In this document: positions 42,526-51,426 of the stretch, one piece after another
Position numbering within the stretch: position 1 is the first letter of the stretch
How the letters are laid out: the number at the start of each line of letters is the position of its first letter
DNA from: Planctomycetota bacterium
Lineage (GTDB): Bacteria > Planctomycetota > UBA1135 > GCA-002686595
Reading direction: 5' to 3'
Length of the DNA stretch: 64,000 bases
Assembly (NCBI GenBank): GCA_012959525.1
Contig: DUDB01000080.1
Span: 62,001 to 126,000, forward strand
Notes under the pieces: model-generated
Database searches by the model: none
The model's input: only the letters and a program-made list of their open reading frames with translations
What the model was told of the DNA's origin: nothing
Program-made: the position numbers and the translations under genes

Positions 42526-44729
42526 ATTTTCCGACCAGTAAGATCCGGCGCCTGGGGTTCATTCTACTACTCGGAGTCAGTGCCACCTGGGTGGGTGCCC
42601 ACGTGCGCCTGATCTACTCAGGGAATGGCAAGGCCCTCTACTGGACAGCTCCTGAATCCATCTCGGTGGTCATCAACTCCGATGGCTCAGACGACTTGGA
42701 GGATATGACTCACGTGCCAGCTCTACGGAACGCGGTTGATGCTTGGAATGGCGTTACCGGCACAAGGGCCCGCTTGATCGAGAACACGAGCACGCAGGCC
42801 CAGAACAGCCGTAACTGGAGCTCGAGCCAATATCACATGATGCTCTTTGATGAGAGCAACTCATCGGGCTTCTTTCCTCCAGGATCAGGCATTGTGGCCG
42901 TTACGCCCCTGACCTTCTTTACCACAGGCCAGATCATTGACGCGGACGTGCTCTTCAATGGCAACAGCTTTCAGTTCACGACCTCTTCTGATCCGGGTGC
43001 TTTTGACGTTCAGGACGTGGCCACGCACGAGTTGGGGCACCTGCTAGGCCTGGATCACAGTGGATGCGCCGGGGCGACCATGTACCCCTACGTTGATCCC
43101 ACCGTGATTCTGCACCGCAGCCTGTCAGCGGATGACGCGCGCGGGATAGAGAGCGTGTATCCCGTAAGCCAGAAGGGCTCCATCAAGGGCAGCGTACGCC
43201 GCGCGGGTCCTGGAAGCGTGGTAAAGGGTGCCTGGGTCGGAGTCCGCGATGCGCAAGGGCGCCTGGTGGCGGCCGCCCTGACGAACAGCACGGGGAACTT
43301 CACCCTCTCTTCCCTATCCCCAGGAACGTACCGCGTCTATGCGACGCCACTGGACTACCCAGTCTCCGCTTCCAACCTAGGCGCAGGCCGTACCATCCAG
43401 ACTGACTTCGAGTCCACGCTCTCATCCTTTGTGACCGTCAGCGGCACCAGTGCGACCAACATGGGAAGCCTGCTGGTGGGGGCCGACACTCTCCTCAGCC
43501 TTGGGCGAGCATCCGACAACTACCCCCTGCGCGTGAGCACGGGCCAAACCACGTCGCTAGTCGTAAGGGGGGCGGGCCTCGGGAACGGGGTCACCCTCGA
43601 GTCAAGCGATCCTTCCATGGTGATATCAAACGTGGCGTGGTTGAGTTCGCGCGTGAGCTTCAAACTGACCGTGCCTGCCGGCTCATCTCTCGGCCATGCG
43701 GACTTGACGGTGACGGACAGCGCGGGCCGCGTGAGCATCTTGAGCGCAGCCTTGGAGATCACCCCGCCCAATCCGCAGGTAACTCTCGCTTCGCCCTCCT
43801 ACGGTCCTTCCACAGGAGGAGTAGGGATCACCCTCCTCGGAACCGGATTCCGTTCTGGAGCACGCGTTGTTGTCGGCGATCAGGTCTACGTGGATGGCAA
43901 ACCCGGGGGGTGTGTCGTGGCGAGTGACTCGTCGATCACCCTGACAACCCGTTCCTCGATTCCGGGTCTGCATGACGTGACGGTGATTGATGCCAGCGGT
44001 GTTGAAGGTCGCAGTGTCGAGGCCTACCTCGCCCAAGCCACCCCGGTCGTCAACAGTGCGTTCCCTTCCTCCGGCGTGAGCGTGGGAGGGACGGTTCTGA
44101 CTCTCACTGGTCAGAACTTCGTGTCGGGTTGTCGCGTGGAAATCAACGGGGTCGATCAGTCCCAAACGACCGTCTTGAGCCTGACCCAGATTGCGGTGAT
44201 CACTGAAGTGGGCGTTCCGGGCGGTCCTTACAGCCTGAGCGTCATCACTCTCGACGGCCAGTCGGCGAGTGTGGGCTTCTCATACGTTGTGGACCCGGAC
44301 CCGGTCCTCCAGTCGGCGAATCCAGATGCAGTGCTATCAGCAGGGGGGGAAACCGTCACGCTCCAAGGAATCGAATTCAGGGAGGGCCTGCAGGTCCGAG
44401 TGGGCGTCCACCCGTTGACGGGTGCCGGGGGCCAGAGCGCGATCACGTCCTTCGTGGATCACACGACTCTGACAATCCAGACTCCTGCCATGAGCACGGG
44501 CTCGATTGCGATCCTGGTGCAGGACCCCCTGACCCAGCAGGCGTCGATCTTGCCCGGGGCACTGAGCGTCACGGGCCCGGCCCAAGACAGCGTGGGCGGA
44601 GGCTGCGGGATGATCTCCCCGGGCGGGCCGACAACCTTGACGGGGCTTCTGGCCGGGACGGGCTGGATCTTGGTACTCGTGGCCTGGTTCGGCCACCGTC
44701 GGCGCCGCTGGCATCCACAGGTGGCCTGA
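42522..44729 (+). CDS. Matrixin-type zinc metalloprotease with TIG domains
   Basis: A 735-residue exported protease. The zinc site HELGHLLGLDH (His from residue 169) is the extended metzincin consensus with the third ligand. The matrixin fold occupies about residues 40-215. A carboxypeptidase-regulatory-like module (GSIKGSVRRAGPG on) and at least three IPT/TIG beta sandwiches (PSYGPSTGGVGITLLGTGF, PSSGVSVGGTVLTLTGQNF and a third) follow. The C-terminus has a membrane helix with Arg/His-rich end (TGWILVLVAWFGHRRRR), resembling a cell-surface sorting signal. It digests unknown extracellular protein. Confidence 0.85.
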   Translation: MNFPTSKIRRLGFILLLGVSATWVGAHVRLIYSGNGKALYWTAPESISVVINSDGSDDLEDMTHVPALRNAVDAWNGVTGTRARLIENTSTQAQNSRNWSSSQYHMMLFDESNSSGFFPPGSGIVAVTPLTFFTTGQIIDADVLFNGNSFQFTTSSDPGAFDVQDVATHELGHLLGLDHSGCAGATMYPYVDPTVILHRSLSADDARGIESVYPVSQKGSIKGSVRRAGPGSVVKGAWVGVRDAQGRLVAAALTNSTGNFTLSSLSPGTYRVYATPLDYPVSASNLGAGRTIQTDFESTLSSFVTVSGTSATNMGSLLVGADTLLSLGRASDNYPLRVSTGQTTSLVVRGAGLGNGVTLESSDPSMVISNVAWLSSRVSFKLTVPAGSSLGHADLTVTDSAGRVSILSAALEITPPNPQVTLASPSYGPSTGGVGITLLGTGFRSGARVVVGDQVYVDGKPGGCVVASDSSITLTTRSSIPGLHDVTVIDASGVEGRSVEAYLAQATPVVNSAFPSSGVSVGGTVLTLTGQNFVSGCRVEINGVDQSQTTVLSLTQIAVITEVGVPGGPYSLSVITLDGQSASVGFSYVVDPDPVLQSANPDAVLSAGGETVTLQGIEFREGLQVRVGVHPLTGAGGQSAITSFVDHTTLTIQTPAMSTGSIAILVQDPLTQQASILPGALSVTGPAQDSVGGGCGMISPGGPTTLTGLLAGTGWILVLVAWFGHRRRRWHPQVA

Positions 44730-44747
44730 TCTGTTAGGGTGCGTCGG

Positions 44748-45512
44748 ATGGACGCGCAAACTACTGGCGGCAGCAACTCTGAGGCACACGGAAAAGATCG
44801 TTGCCCGACCTTCGTCTTCGACATTGAGGTGGCGGGGTTCCCCTGGGAGGAAGTGGATGAGATCACACGGGGATATCTCGTCAGCCGCGAGCGGGATCCG
44901 TCCCGGCGCGACGCGGTGAAAGAGCGAACGGCGCTCTTTCCTGGCCTGGGAAAGGTGATTGCCATCGGACTCTGGAACATGGAGCAGGATACAGGGCTGA
45001 TTCTGTTGGAGGGGGAGGAAGCGGCCGAACACGCGTGGGAAAAGGTCCCGAACTCGAAGATCTTCCGGGGCGATGAAGGCCAGATCCTTAACCGTTTCTG
45101 GGAGCTTGTTTCCTGGCGCGACAGCCGCGGACGGCTTCCACGGTTGGTGACCTACAACGGCCGTGGGTATGACGGTCCGGTCTTGAGCGTCCGGTCTGCT
45201 CAACTTGGAATCACCCCTACGCGCAACCTCGTTCCCTACCGCTACGACATCTCCGATCACTGCGATCTGTTTGACGTCCTTACCTTCCAGGGTGCGACAC
45301 GCGACCGCTACTCCTTGGATTACTGGTGTCGGCGCTTTGACGTTGAGAGCCCCAAGGGTTCCATCGATGGGAGCCAGGTGGGTCGTGCCTATCGGGAGGG
45401 CCGCATTGACGACATCGGCGAGTACTGCCTGCGGGACGTGCGTGCCACGGGAGAACTCTACCGGCGTCTCGAGGGCACGCTCCTACCCCTGTTCAAGGGT
45501 GGGAATCGCTGA
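44748..45512 (+). CDS. DEDD 3'-5' exonuclease, PolB-exonuclease-like
   Basis: A 254-residue RNase H-fold exonuclease. Exo motif I is TFVFDIEVAG (Asp/Glu). Motif II is VTYNGRGYDGPVL with Asn-Asp. HCDLFDVLTF and LDYWCRRF follow, and motif III is YCLRDVRATGELY (Tyr/Asp). This matches the predicted 3'-5' exonuclease family related to DNA polymerase B proofreading domains. It follows the matrixin gene with an 18-bp gap. The role in DNA or RNA turnover is unknown. The ATG at 44748 was preferred over the GTG at 44739. Confidence 0.82.
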   Translation: MDAQTTGGSNSEAHGKDRCPTFVFDIEVAGFPWEEVDEITRGYLVSRERDPSRRDAVKERTALFPGLGKVIAIGLWNMEQDTGLILLEGEEAAEHAWEKVPNSKIFRGDEGQILNRFWELVSWRDSRGRLPRLVTYNGRGYDGPVLSVRSAQLGITPTRNLVPYRYDISDHCDLFDVLTFQGATRDRYSLDYWCRRFDVESPKGSIDGSQVGRAYREGRIDDIGEYCLRDVRATGELYRRLEGTLLPLFKGGNR

Positions 45513-45583
45513 GGGTTTCCAGTCGGTCGTGCCAGAATGGGATCACTGCGGTATCCTCAGAGGAGTCCCTATTATGGTCTCTC

Positions 45584-47818
45584 ATGCGATCCTCAACCCT
45601 GCTCAGCCGTTGCCTGCCCCTGCTCGTCCTTCCGGCCCTTGCGAGTAGCTCCGCTCCAAGGACTGTGGCGCCCTTGCAGTCGGGCCCGATCATTCGGCCC
45701 TTCATCCTGGATGAAGTGCGGGAACTTGTCGTCGTTCAGTCCCAGGTGTTCGTCTACAACCCGGCTCTGCGCGGGGAGATTCAGCTGACTGGACTGGATG
45801 TTCGTGCGGATGGGGTGCTGATCGAGCGCTTGGATCTGGATCGTCGCTTGCTTGGGGATCCTGAATACGGTCGAACAGCGGCAATGATCGAGCGACTGCC
45901 CCATGAGGTGGCTCACCGCCATGGGGAGAAGCGCTATTTCGCCGACCCGCGTGCACCTGAATTCACGGGAGATGGGGTACGCGAAGCGCTACACGAGATC
46001 CAGCACAGTGTCGGGGCGATGAACGACCGCTATGACTTCTACGCGGGCGATGCTCCCTTTGGACACGTGGATTTCTTGCTCCCGCTTGATCAGGTCTTCT
46101 TTCCGGACGATCAGGCAGGGACGAGTGCCGAGCTTCGCGTCACCCTGCACTGGGTGGGTGCGAATGGTCAGAAGGGGCGTTCCAGCATCGATCAGAAGCT
46201 GACCTGGCTCGGTCCCCTCCCCGGTCTCCCTACCAGTTTCTCCACGGGCAATTCGACGGCCTCGTTGCACCGCGGCGACATGCACGTTCACACCTGCCAC
46301 GGTGAGTCTCTCGGTGCGTGCGCTCCCTCTTCGAACTGTGTGGCGGAGACCTTGCAGGTCTCGGGCTCATACACTCTCGACCAGCTCAAGACCCAGTATC
46401 AGGCCCTGGGGATGGACTGGTACACCGCGACAGACCACAGCTACTGCATCAACAGCGATGCCGAGTACAGCGTCATCACGGCCGAGGCGGCGGCGATCAC
46501 CGACTCGTCCTTCGTGTGCGTCTCGGACATCGAGCTATCCAGTGATGAGGAAGGCCCCCAGGATGGGTCGGATGCGGGTGACGCCATCTGCCTCTGGACC
46601 ACTTCCGCCAACCACATGGGGGCCCACGGAATCACAAGTCGCATTTATGGTGGCGACGATGGCTTCCTGGGATTCTGCGATGGGTTGTTCGGCGATGCCC
46701 TGAACGGGTTCAAGCAGAGCATTTCGACCATCCGCGCCCAGGGTGGCTATCCCGTCGCGCACCACCCGGCGGGCGGCACCTTCTCATGGGAGAGCCGACA
46801 GGATGCGCTCGGCATGGAGGCCAACGCCTTGCACGGTGTGGAGATCTGGAACGGATCTACCCAGACGGGCCAGGGTGGCCACGTCAAGGATTGGGTGGAC
46901 TGGCTGCTCGGCGGCCGTCTGCTCTATGCCTACTCAGGCAGCGACACCCACGACCAGGCCTACAATTTCGGCTGCAACAACGTGATCGTCGAGGGTGCGT
47001 TCGACTCGGTCAACCTGCAGCAGGCCATCCGAGCCGGCGCGGTGTTCGTGTCCAATGGCCCATCTCTGATCATCGAGACGGATCTGGGTGGATCGACGCT
47101 CCCCATGGGTAGCTTGCATACCCTGCCGAGCCCCATACCGCCCGCGACAACGACCGTTCGCGTGTACTACGACTTCGGAGCAGGCAGCGGGACCGTGACC
47201 GTTTTCCGGGGCGTGGTGGGAGATGTCGCTGAATCGACCCTTCTCGTCTCGAGCACTCTCAGCGGATCGGGATTTGTTGAGGTGTTTGATTCTCTCGAGA
47301 CCAGCGCTACATCTTGGTACCGCGCCTACGCAGAAAATACGGCTGGCAGTCAGTCGGCGTACACCAACCCCGTGTTCTTTGTGGAGAGCAGTGGGGGAAC
47401 CTTCGCGTACTGCACGGCCAAGGTGAGCTCCCGGGGATGCGTGCCGACGATCAGCGGAGTGGGCACGCCCAGCATGTCTTCAACCTCGCCGTTCTTCCTC
47501 AATGCGAATCAGGTGCACAACAACCAGTTCGGCATTCTGGTCTACGCCTACGCTCCCGACTTCAAGCCCTTCATGGGTGGTACCTTATGCCTAGGCTTCC
47601 CCTTGAAGCGCGTGACGGCTGTGGCTACCGGAGGCAATGGCACGGGCCAGGATTGTAGTGGCGTCTTGAGCTACGACTTCAACACCTGGATCGCATCAGG
47701 GAAGGACAAGGGATTGGCTTCGGGCCTGACGCTCTATGCTCAATGGTGGTATAGGGATGGCCAGGACGCGTTCGGAGCGGGCTTGACCGACGGCTTGCAG
47801 TTCATCATCCAGCCCTGA
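45584..47818 (+). CDS. Secreted PHP-domain (CehA/McbA-type) metallohydrolase
   Basis: A 744-residue exported protein (signal LLSRCLPLLVLPALASS). Residues about 225-510 carry a PHP-type hydrolase: HRGDMHVHTC (first metal His pair), YTATDHSYC, VCVSDIELSS (Asp/Glu), HHPAGGTFSW and YSGSDTHDQAY at the end. These are CehA/McbA motifs. The family includes phosphoesterases and carbaryl hydrolases. Residues about 605-744 form the Cys-containing C-terminal module (YCTAKVSSRGCVP, ending YAQWWYRDG) shared with the FG-GAP protein. It is convergent with the next gene, 8 bp away. Confidence 0.8.
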   Translation: MRSSTLLSRCLPLLVLPALASSSAPRTVAPLQSGPIIRPFILDEVRELVVVQSQVFVYNPALRGEIQLTGLDVRADGVLIERLDLDRRLLGDPEYGRTAAMIERLPHEVAHRHGEKRYFADPRAPEFTGDGVREALHEIQHSVGAMNDRYDFYAGDAPFGHVDFLLPLDQVFFPDDQAGTSAELRVTLHWVGANGQKGRSSIDQKLTWLGPLPGLPTSFSTGNSTASLHRGDMHVHTCHGESLGACAPSSNCVAETLQVSGSYTLDQLKTQYQALGMDWYTATDHSYCINSDAEYSVITAEAAAITDSSFVCVSDIELSSDEEGPQDGSDAGDAICLWTTSANHMGAHGITSRIYGGDDGFLGFCDGLFGDALNGFKQSISTIRAQGGYPVAHHPAGGTFSWESRQDALGMEANALHGVEIWNGSTQTGQGGHVKDWVDWLLGGRLLYAYSGSDTHDQAYNFGCNNVIVEGAFDSVNLQQAIRAGAVFVSNGPSLIIETDLGGSTLPMGSLHTLPSPIPPATTTVRVYYDFGAGSGTVTVFRGVVGDVAESTLLVSSTLSGSGFVEVFDSLETSATSWYRAYAENTAGSQSAYTNPVFFVESSGGTFAYCTAKVSSRGCVPTISGVGTPSMSSTSPFFLNANQVHNNQFGILVYAYAPDFKPFMGGTLCLGFPLKRVTAVATGGNGTGQDCSGVLSYDFNTWIASGKDKGLASGLTLYAQWWYRDGQDAFGAGLTDGLQFIIQP

Positions 47819-47826
47819 CGAGCGGA

Positions 47827-48615
47827 CTACTCCACCTTGATGGAGAGGCCGCCGGATGAGCGCAGCTCGATGCGGTAGGTCTTGCCTTCGCGCAATTCAA
47901 TCGAAGGCGCCTCGCCATGAATAGCTCGCACGCCCTTGGAGGCGGCTAGCTCAGGATCGTTGGCGTAGTCCCAGAACCGGCCCCACAAGTCGTCGTAGAA
48001 CGGATCGGGCAACTGATCGCCGCGATGAGGTAGAGGGTGCGTCCGAGGCTGATCGAGCTGCACGCCTTCGTTGGGTGCCTGATTCTCGGAGAAGACCCGC
48101 TTGAACAGGGCCACGGAGCTGCCCCGTAGAGCGTCACCGCCCTCCACGTACTCATCGCTGAACTTGATTACGAGGCCTTCCACGTAGAGCACCTTGCCGT
48201 CGATCGTGATCTCCCGTGCGGGTCCGGCCAGCTCCCCGGCCTCATCCATTTCCTGGAAGCGCACGCGGGTGGTGAATCTCTCTGGTGCGTCTGGGGATGG
48301 TCCCTGGTCCAGGACTGTGATGCGTGCAAGGCGATGGTCGACCTTCAGAAGCCACAGGGAGAGCTCGAGCTCTTCAACACGCAATTGGCTGGCTGCAAGG
48401 TCGGATTTCAGCTCCACGATGGCCTCGGTCTGCTTTGCGAGCAGCTCTGCTTTCTTCTCGATGTCTCCGGTCAGGTTGGCGATTTCTTCGTCCCGTTGTT
48501 CGACCGCGCGTTCGTGCTCTAGGAACTGGTTGCGCAACATCACGGTCCACCATCCGATGAGGGCCACGATGCTGGCGAGGAGGATGGTGCGGACCAGGGT
48601 GGAGACGTTTTGCAT
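47827..48615 (-). CDS. Coiled-coil membrane protein, unknown
   Basis: 262 residues with one N-terminal membrane helix (TILLASIVALIGWWTVML), a coiled coil of about 70 residues (QRDEEIANLTGDIEKK on) and a C-terminal beta-rich domain containing FTTRVRFQEMDEAGE and PRTHPLPHRGDQLPDPFYDD. This order is typical of a conserved but uncharacterised planctomycete protein. The start was set at 48615 just before the helix, not at 48636. No enzymatic motif is visible. A possible scaffold for the cell envelope is speculation. Confidence 0.6.
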   Translation of the reverse strand: MQNVSTLVRTILLASIVALIGWWTVMLRNQFLEHERAVEQRDEEIANLTGDIEKKAELLAKQTEAIVELKSDLAASQLRVEELELSLWLLKVDHRLARITVLDQGPSPDAPERFTTRVRFQEMDEAGELAGPAREITIDGKVLYVEGLVIKFSDEYVEGGDALRGSSVALFKRVFSENQAPNEGVQLDQPRTHPLPHRGDQLPDPFYDDLWGRFWDYANDPELAASKGVRAIHGEAPSIELREGKTYRIELRSSGGLSIKVE

Positions 48616-48666
48616 GACGCGAGCTCCCAAGGACAATGGCCCGGGGCCGGACCGACGAGCTTAGCC

Positions 48667-48704
48667 ATCTGGGAGGCAGTTAGCAGCCATCAAGGCCAAA
48701 TCCG
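48667..48704. repeat. Short intergenic repeat, related to two others
   Basis: The stretch CTGGGAGGCAGTTAGCAGCC resembles one at 54884-54910 (about 21 of 25 positions). Its continuation TCAAGGCCAAATCCG resembles one at 53992-54015. It lies about 100 bp upstream of the SGNH-hydrolase gene. The function is unknown, and a dispersed intergenic repeat family is the simplest reading. Confidence 0.35.
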
Positions 48705-48800
48705 TACGCCCTGCAGGGGGCACTCTCCGCCGCATCAGCAGTGCGCTTGGAGGCCGAGGCCCGTTTCTTGGGTACACTCGGTGTATCCTGTCCCACGTCC

Positions 48801-49814
48801 ATGAAAACTCGTCTACGGAAAGCAACCCTGGCACTTACAGCCACATTTGTAGCGCTGGCCATCAGCGAGCTGGCGATCCGCGGTCTCGGATTGGCTCCGG
48901 AGATTTTCGGTGTTCCGTTCGGTGAGTACGTCACGAGCTCAGATCCTGAGCTCTTGTGGGAGCCACGGGCGGGTCATGGGTCGGTGAATCAGTCCGGATT
49001 CCGTGGCGCCCCGGTCGAGGTGCCGAAGACACGCCCGCGCATAATCCTTGCGGGCGACTCCATCGCCTATGGCCTCGGGCTCGAAGACAACGAGACCATT
49101 CCCGTTCGACTCGCCCAGAATTTGCAGTCGATGGGCCTGGACGCCGAGGTCATCAATTTAGGGGTCGATGGCTACAACACGCAGCAGGAGGCCCGGCGTC
49201 TGGAGCTCACTCTGCCCGGCCTGCAGGCCGACTACGTTGTGCTTCTGTTCTGCCTCAACGACTTCGTACCCCTCGACAGCATTCCAGAGGCTGTGTTTCG
49301 GACCGCACTCGGCAAGGGAGCGGGGAAGGCCATCGGAATGGCCTATAGCCCACCGGGCGAGTCGCCGCTTCACCGGCTCTTGCTCATGCGTTTTCATCTC
49401 TATCGGATGCTCAGCAGTGTCCTGAACCGCAAGCCTCCGAAGGTGGCGGGCAGGCAAGCGCGCATTGAGTCGCGACGCACCGACTCTGCTGTACGCGAGA
49501 ACTTCGGACGTATCGCGGCGCTGGCGAGGGTTGAGGGAGTCGAGGTGGCGGTCGCCATCATGCCCAAGCTCATGCGCACCAAGGAGTACCCGCCTCGGGC
49601 CGTTCACGAGCGCGTCTCGCGCATGGCTCAAGAGACAGGGTTGGCCGTGCTCGATCTGGCCGAGCCAGTGCTGAGCGAACTTCACGCCCGTGACGAGCGC
49701 CTCTCCTTGCGCGGAGACTCCATCCACCCCAACGCCCTCGGTGCAGACCTTGTGGCGCGGACGATTGCCGCCTGGCTGGTCGGTCCTCCGATGCGCATCC
49801 AGTCCAAGCGCTAG
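48801..49814 (+). CDS. Membrane-anchored SGNH/GDSL hydrolase
   Basis: A 337-residue lipase/esterase-like protein. An N-terminal hydrophobic helix (TLALTATFVALAISELAI) anchors or exports it. The SGNH blocks are GDSIAYG (Ser nucleophile), NLGVDGYNTQQE (Gly), LLFCLNDFVP (Asn) and GDSIHPNALGADL (Asp and His), so the catalytic set is complete. The start is at 48801, since the longer open frame upstream lacks hydrophobic sequence. It probably hydrolyses an extracytoplasmic acyl ester, such as on sugar polymers, but the substrate cannot be read. Confidence 0.85.
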   Translation: MKTRLRKATLALTATFVALAISELAIRGLGLAPEIFGVPFGEYVTSSDPELLWEPRAGHGSVNQSGFRGAPVEVPKTRPRIILAGDSIAYGLGLEDNETIPVRLAQNLQSMGLDAEVINLGVDGYNTQQEARRLELTLPGLQADYVVLLFCLNDFVPLDSIPEAVFRTALGKGAGKAIGMAYSPPGESPLHRLLLMRFHLYRMLSSVLNRKPPKVAGRQARIESRRTDSAVRENFGRIAALARVEGVEVAVAIMPKLMRTKEYPPRAVHERVSRMAQETGLAVLDLAEPVLSELHARDERLSLRGDSIHPNALGADLVARTIAAWLVGPPMRIQSKR

Positions 49815-49843
49815 GACTGCAACCCCCTGCGCGGAGAGGGGAA

Positions 49844-49868
49844 TGGAGGCGCCACTCGGACTCGAACC
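49844..49868 (-). other. tRNA 3'-end fragment (possible attachment-site remnant)
   Basis: On the minus strand these 25 nt match the 3' portion of a tRNA: T-loop GGTTCGAGTCC, an acceptor-like GGCGCCT and an A/CCA-like end. Upstream of the T-loop the sequence does not form the other half of the T stem, so no complete tRNA exists. This is the piece typically left at integration sites of elements that target tRNA 3' ends, but a chance match is possible. Confidence 0.4.
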
Positions 49869-49923
49869 CTCTCGCGTCATCCTCGTCCAGGGTTACGAGC
49901 GGGCGGTGCCCACACGATGCACA

Positions 49924-50241
49924 CTACGAACGGGGCAACGTGGCATCGAGATCCACTAGCAGCTCCGTCAGCTGCCCCTTTGCCCAGGTGTCCTGCTGGA
50001 ATTGCTGGTGGTAAGCGTCGATCTCGTGCAGAGACCGTGTCACCGCCTCCTGGGCGCGCACGATGTCCTCCGACCGCATGTAGCAGATCAAGAAGTCCTC
50101 ATCGTTGCGAGAAAACAAGAACCAAGACTCGATCTCCACACCTTCATCATCCAACGTCGCCAGCGCCTCATCGTGCCGCAAATTGAGGGTCTCTGCCCAC
50201 TCCCGAACTCTCGGAAGAGAGCCCGACTTCAACAAGATCAC
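49924..50241 (-). CDS. DUF6176 family protein
   Basis: About 105 residues using the GTG at 50239-50241 as start, giving ILLKSGSLPRVREWAETLN, then EGVEIESWFLF, FLICYMRSEDI and EIDAYHQQF. This is the pattern of the DUF6176 family: small antibiotic-biosynthesis-monooxygenase-like ferredoxin folds of unknown activity. The frame is open upstream to 50340, but the upstream part lies inside the dispersed repeat at 50276-50366 and reads as low-complexity, which argues for the GTG start. It belongs to the lower-GC accessory patch. Confidence 0.7.
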   Translation of the reverse strand: MILLKSGSLPRVREWAETLNLRHDEALATLDDEGVEIESWFLFSRNDEDFLICYMRSEDIVRAQEAVTRSLHEIDAYHQQFQQDTWAKGQLTELLVDLDATLPRS

Positions 50242-50275
50242 AGCAGTCTGAACATCCCTAAGAGGATAAGGGAGA

Positions 50276-50366
50276 CAAAGGGGTGCTGGGTGAGGGGAGC
50301 GCGCCTGGCCAGCATGAATCCGAGCTCCTGCAGTGCCCAAGCAGGTGGGGATTAGACTCCGCAGGC
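50276..50366 (-). repeat. Roughly 90-bp dispersed repeat, copy A (5' leader position)
   Basis: This stretch aligns along its whole length to 53889-53974 at about 80% identity, in the same orientation. It lies just upstream of the DUF6176 gene on the minus strand, ending about 35 bp before the GTG start. The minus strand contains a CCTGC-N9-GCAGG hairpin and a CTGGCCAG palindrome. A conserved leader or mobile repeat is likely. Confidence 0.75.
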
Positions 50367-50370
50367 GAAA

Positions 50371-51120
50371 TCAGTCAGGTCTATCCCCTGTCCGTTGGCT
50401 CGCCAATCGGTCACTGAACCAGAAGGGAAGATAGGCCAAGACGAACATTCCCAGGGCAATCCCCTCAAGAAGGGGAATGTACCAGGGCCAGGGTGCGAAG
50501 AAAAACGGCGTGTCCGCCTCGGGTGCCTGACAAAGAAAGGCGTAATTGGCCTGCCCGCCCAAGGCAAGATTCACCAGTGCCAGCACCACTGCGATGGCGT
50601 TCACCAGTAGGAAAATCCGCCACAATGAGCGCCAGGTGGGACGCATCTTCAAAACCAAAGTGGCGTACAGCACCGTCCAAAGCACTCCACCATGTGACAC
50701 GAAGTAGCCGATGAAACCGAAAGACGGGAATGGTCGGACAATGTCCGGGGTAAGCAAAGCGTTTAACGTGCCAGTGAGTCCGACGAAATATGCGAACTCA
50801 TAACCCACCTGTGAACGGCGCCACAGGGCAATGACGCCAGCGAATAAAGCCAAAGGGCATAAGTGAATTGGGAGTGCCAGCTCGAGGAACTCACGAGTGT
50901 TCGCCGACGCCAAGAAGTGAAAAACCCGATAGCCCATCTCATTGGCCAGCAGTAATCCAGCCAGCGCCCAGCCCACCTTGCGCGACAATTCGTCGGAGCC
51001 CTTTCGCTTGACCAACATGACCAGTACCACCGGCACTAGTAGCGTGAGAACCAACGCCCCTATGTGGGGAGCGTCAAAATACGGAATGTGCGGGGGACTG
51101 TTGGTTGCGGCCACGGGCAT
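50371..51120 (-). CDS. TIGR02206-type integral membrane protein
   Basis: A 249-residue multi-helix membrane protein with about seven helices. Characteristic segments are MGYRVFHFLASANTREFLELALPIHLC, split over two helices, YFVGLTGTLNALLTPD, FGFIGYFVSHGGVLWTVLY and FAPWPWYIPLLEG. These identify the YwaF/TIGR02206 family, whose function is not known. Base composition is lower in GC than the surrounding genes, consistent with recent transfer. The start was placed at 51120 before the first hydrophobic run. It lies in the same accessory patch as the DUF6176 gene. Confidence 0.8.
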   Translation of the reverse strand: MPVAATNSPPHIPYFDAPHIGALVLTLLVPVVLVMLVKRKGSDELSRKVGWALAGLLLANEMGYRVFHFLASANTREFLELALPIHLCPLALFAGVIALWRRSQVGYEFAYFVGLTGTLNALLTPDIVRPFPSFGFIGYFVSHGGVLWTVLYATLVLKMRPTWRSLWRIFLLVNAIAVVLALVNLALGGQANYAFLCQAPEADTPFFFAPWPWYIPLLEGIALGMFVLAYLPFWFSDRLASQRTGDRPD

Positions 51121-51309
51121 TGAAGTTATAGCGGCTGGATCACCGAGATGTTGCGGCAATAATTCATCAGCGTTGCCAAGCTAACCGGCTGTGGGCTTTG
51201 CGCCATGTGGCGGACCTCCGTCCTCTCCGCTTCGTATGCAATGGGTCTCCGGACGCTGTCTGCAGGGAGGACTCGCGCTGCAGACTCGAGCGGTTCTCCC
51301 TGCACCCAC

Positions 51310-51426
51310 TCAGTGCTCCTTGAGGATGTGCTCGCGCAGCAGCTCGGCGCCGAAGTCCTGGTCGAGGTCACGCCACAGAGCATGGGCGTGGTTTCGATTG
51401 TTGCCGTCCAGGAGGCCGAGGTCCGC
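51310..51426 (-). pseudogene. C-terminal gene remnant directly behind the toroid protein gene
   Basis: Immediately after the TAA at 51427-51429, and in the same reading frame, 38 codons continue to a TGA. They encode segments such as NRNHAHALWRDLDQDFGAE. Codon third positions are strongly G/C, as in real genes, but there is no start codon. This looks like the tail of a different protein whose front has been lost, or an extension of the 802-residue protein separated by one stop. I do not recognise the family. Confidence 0.5.
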
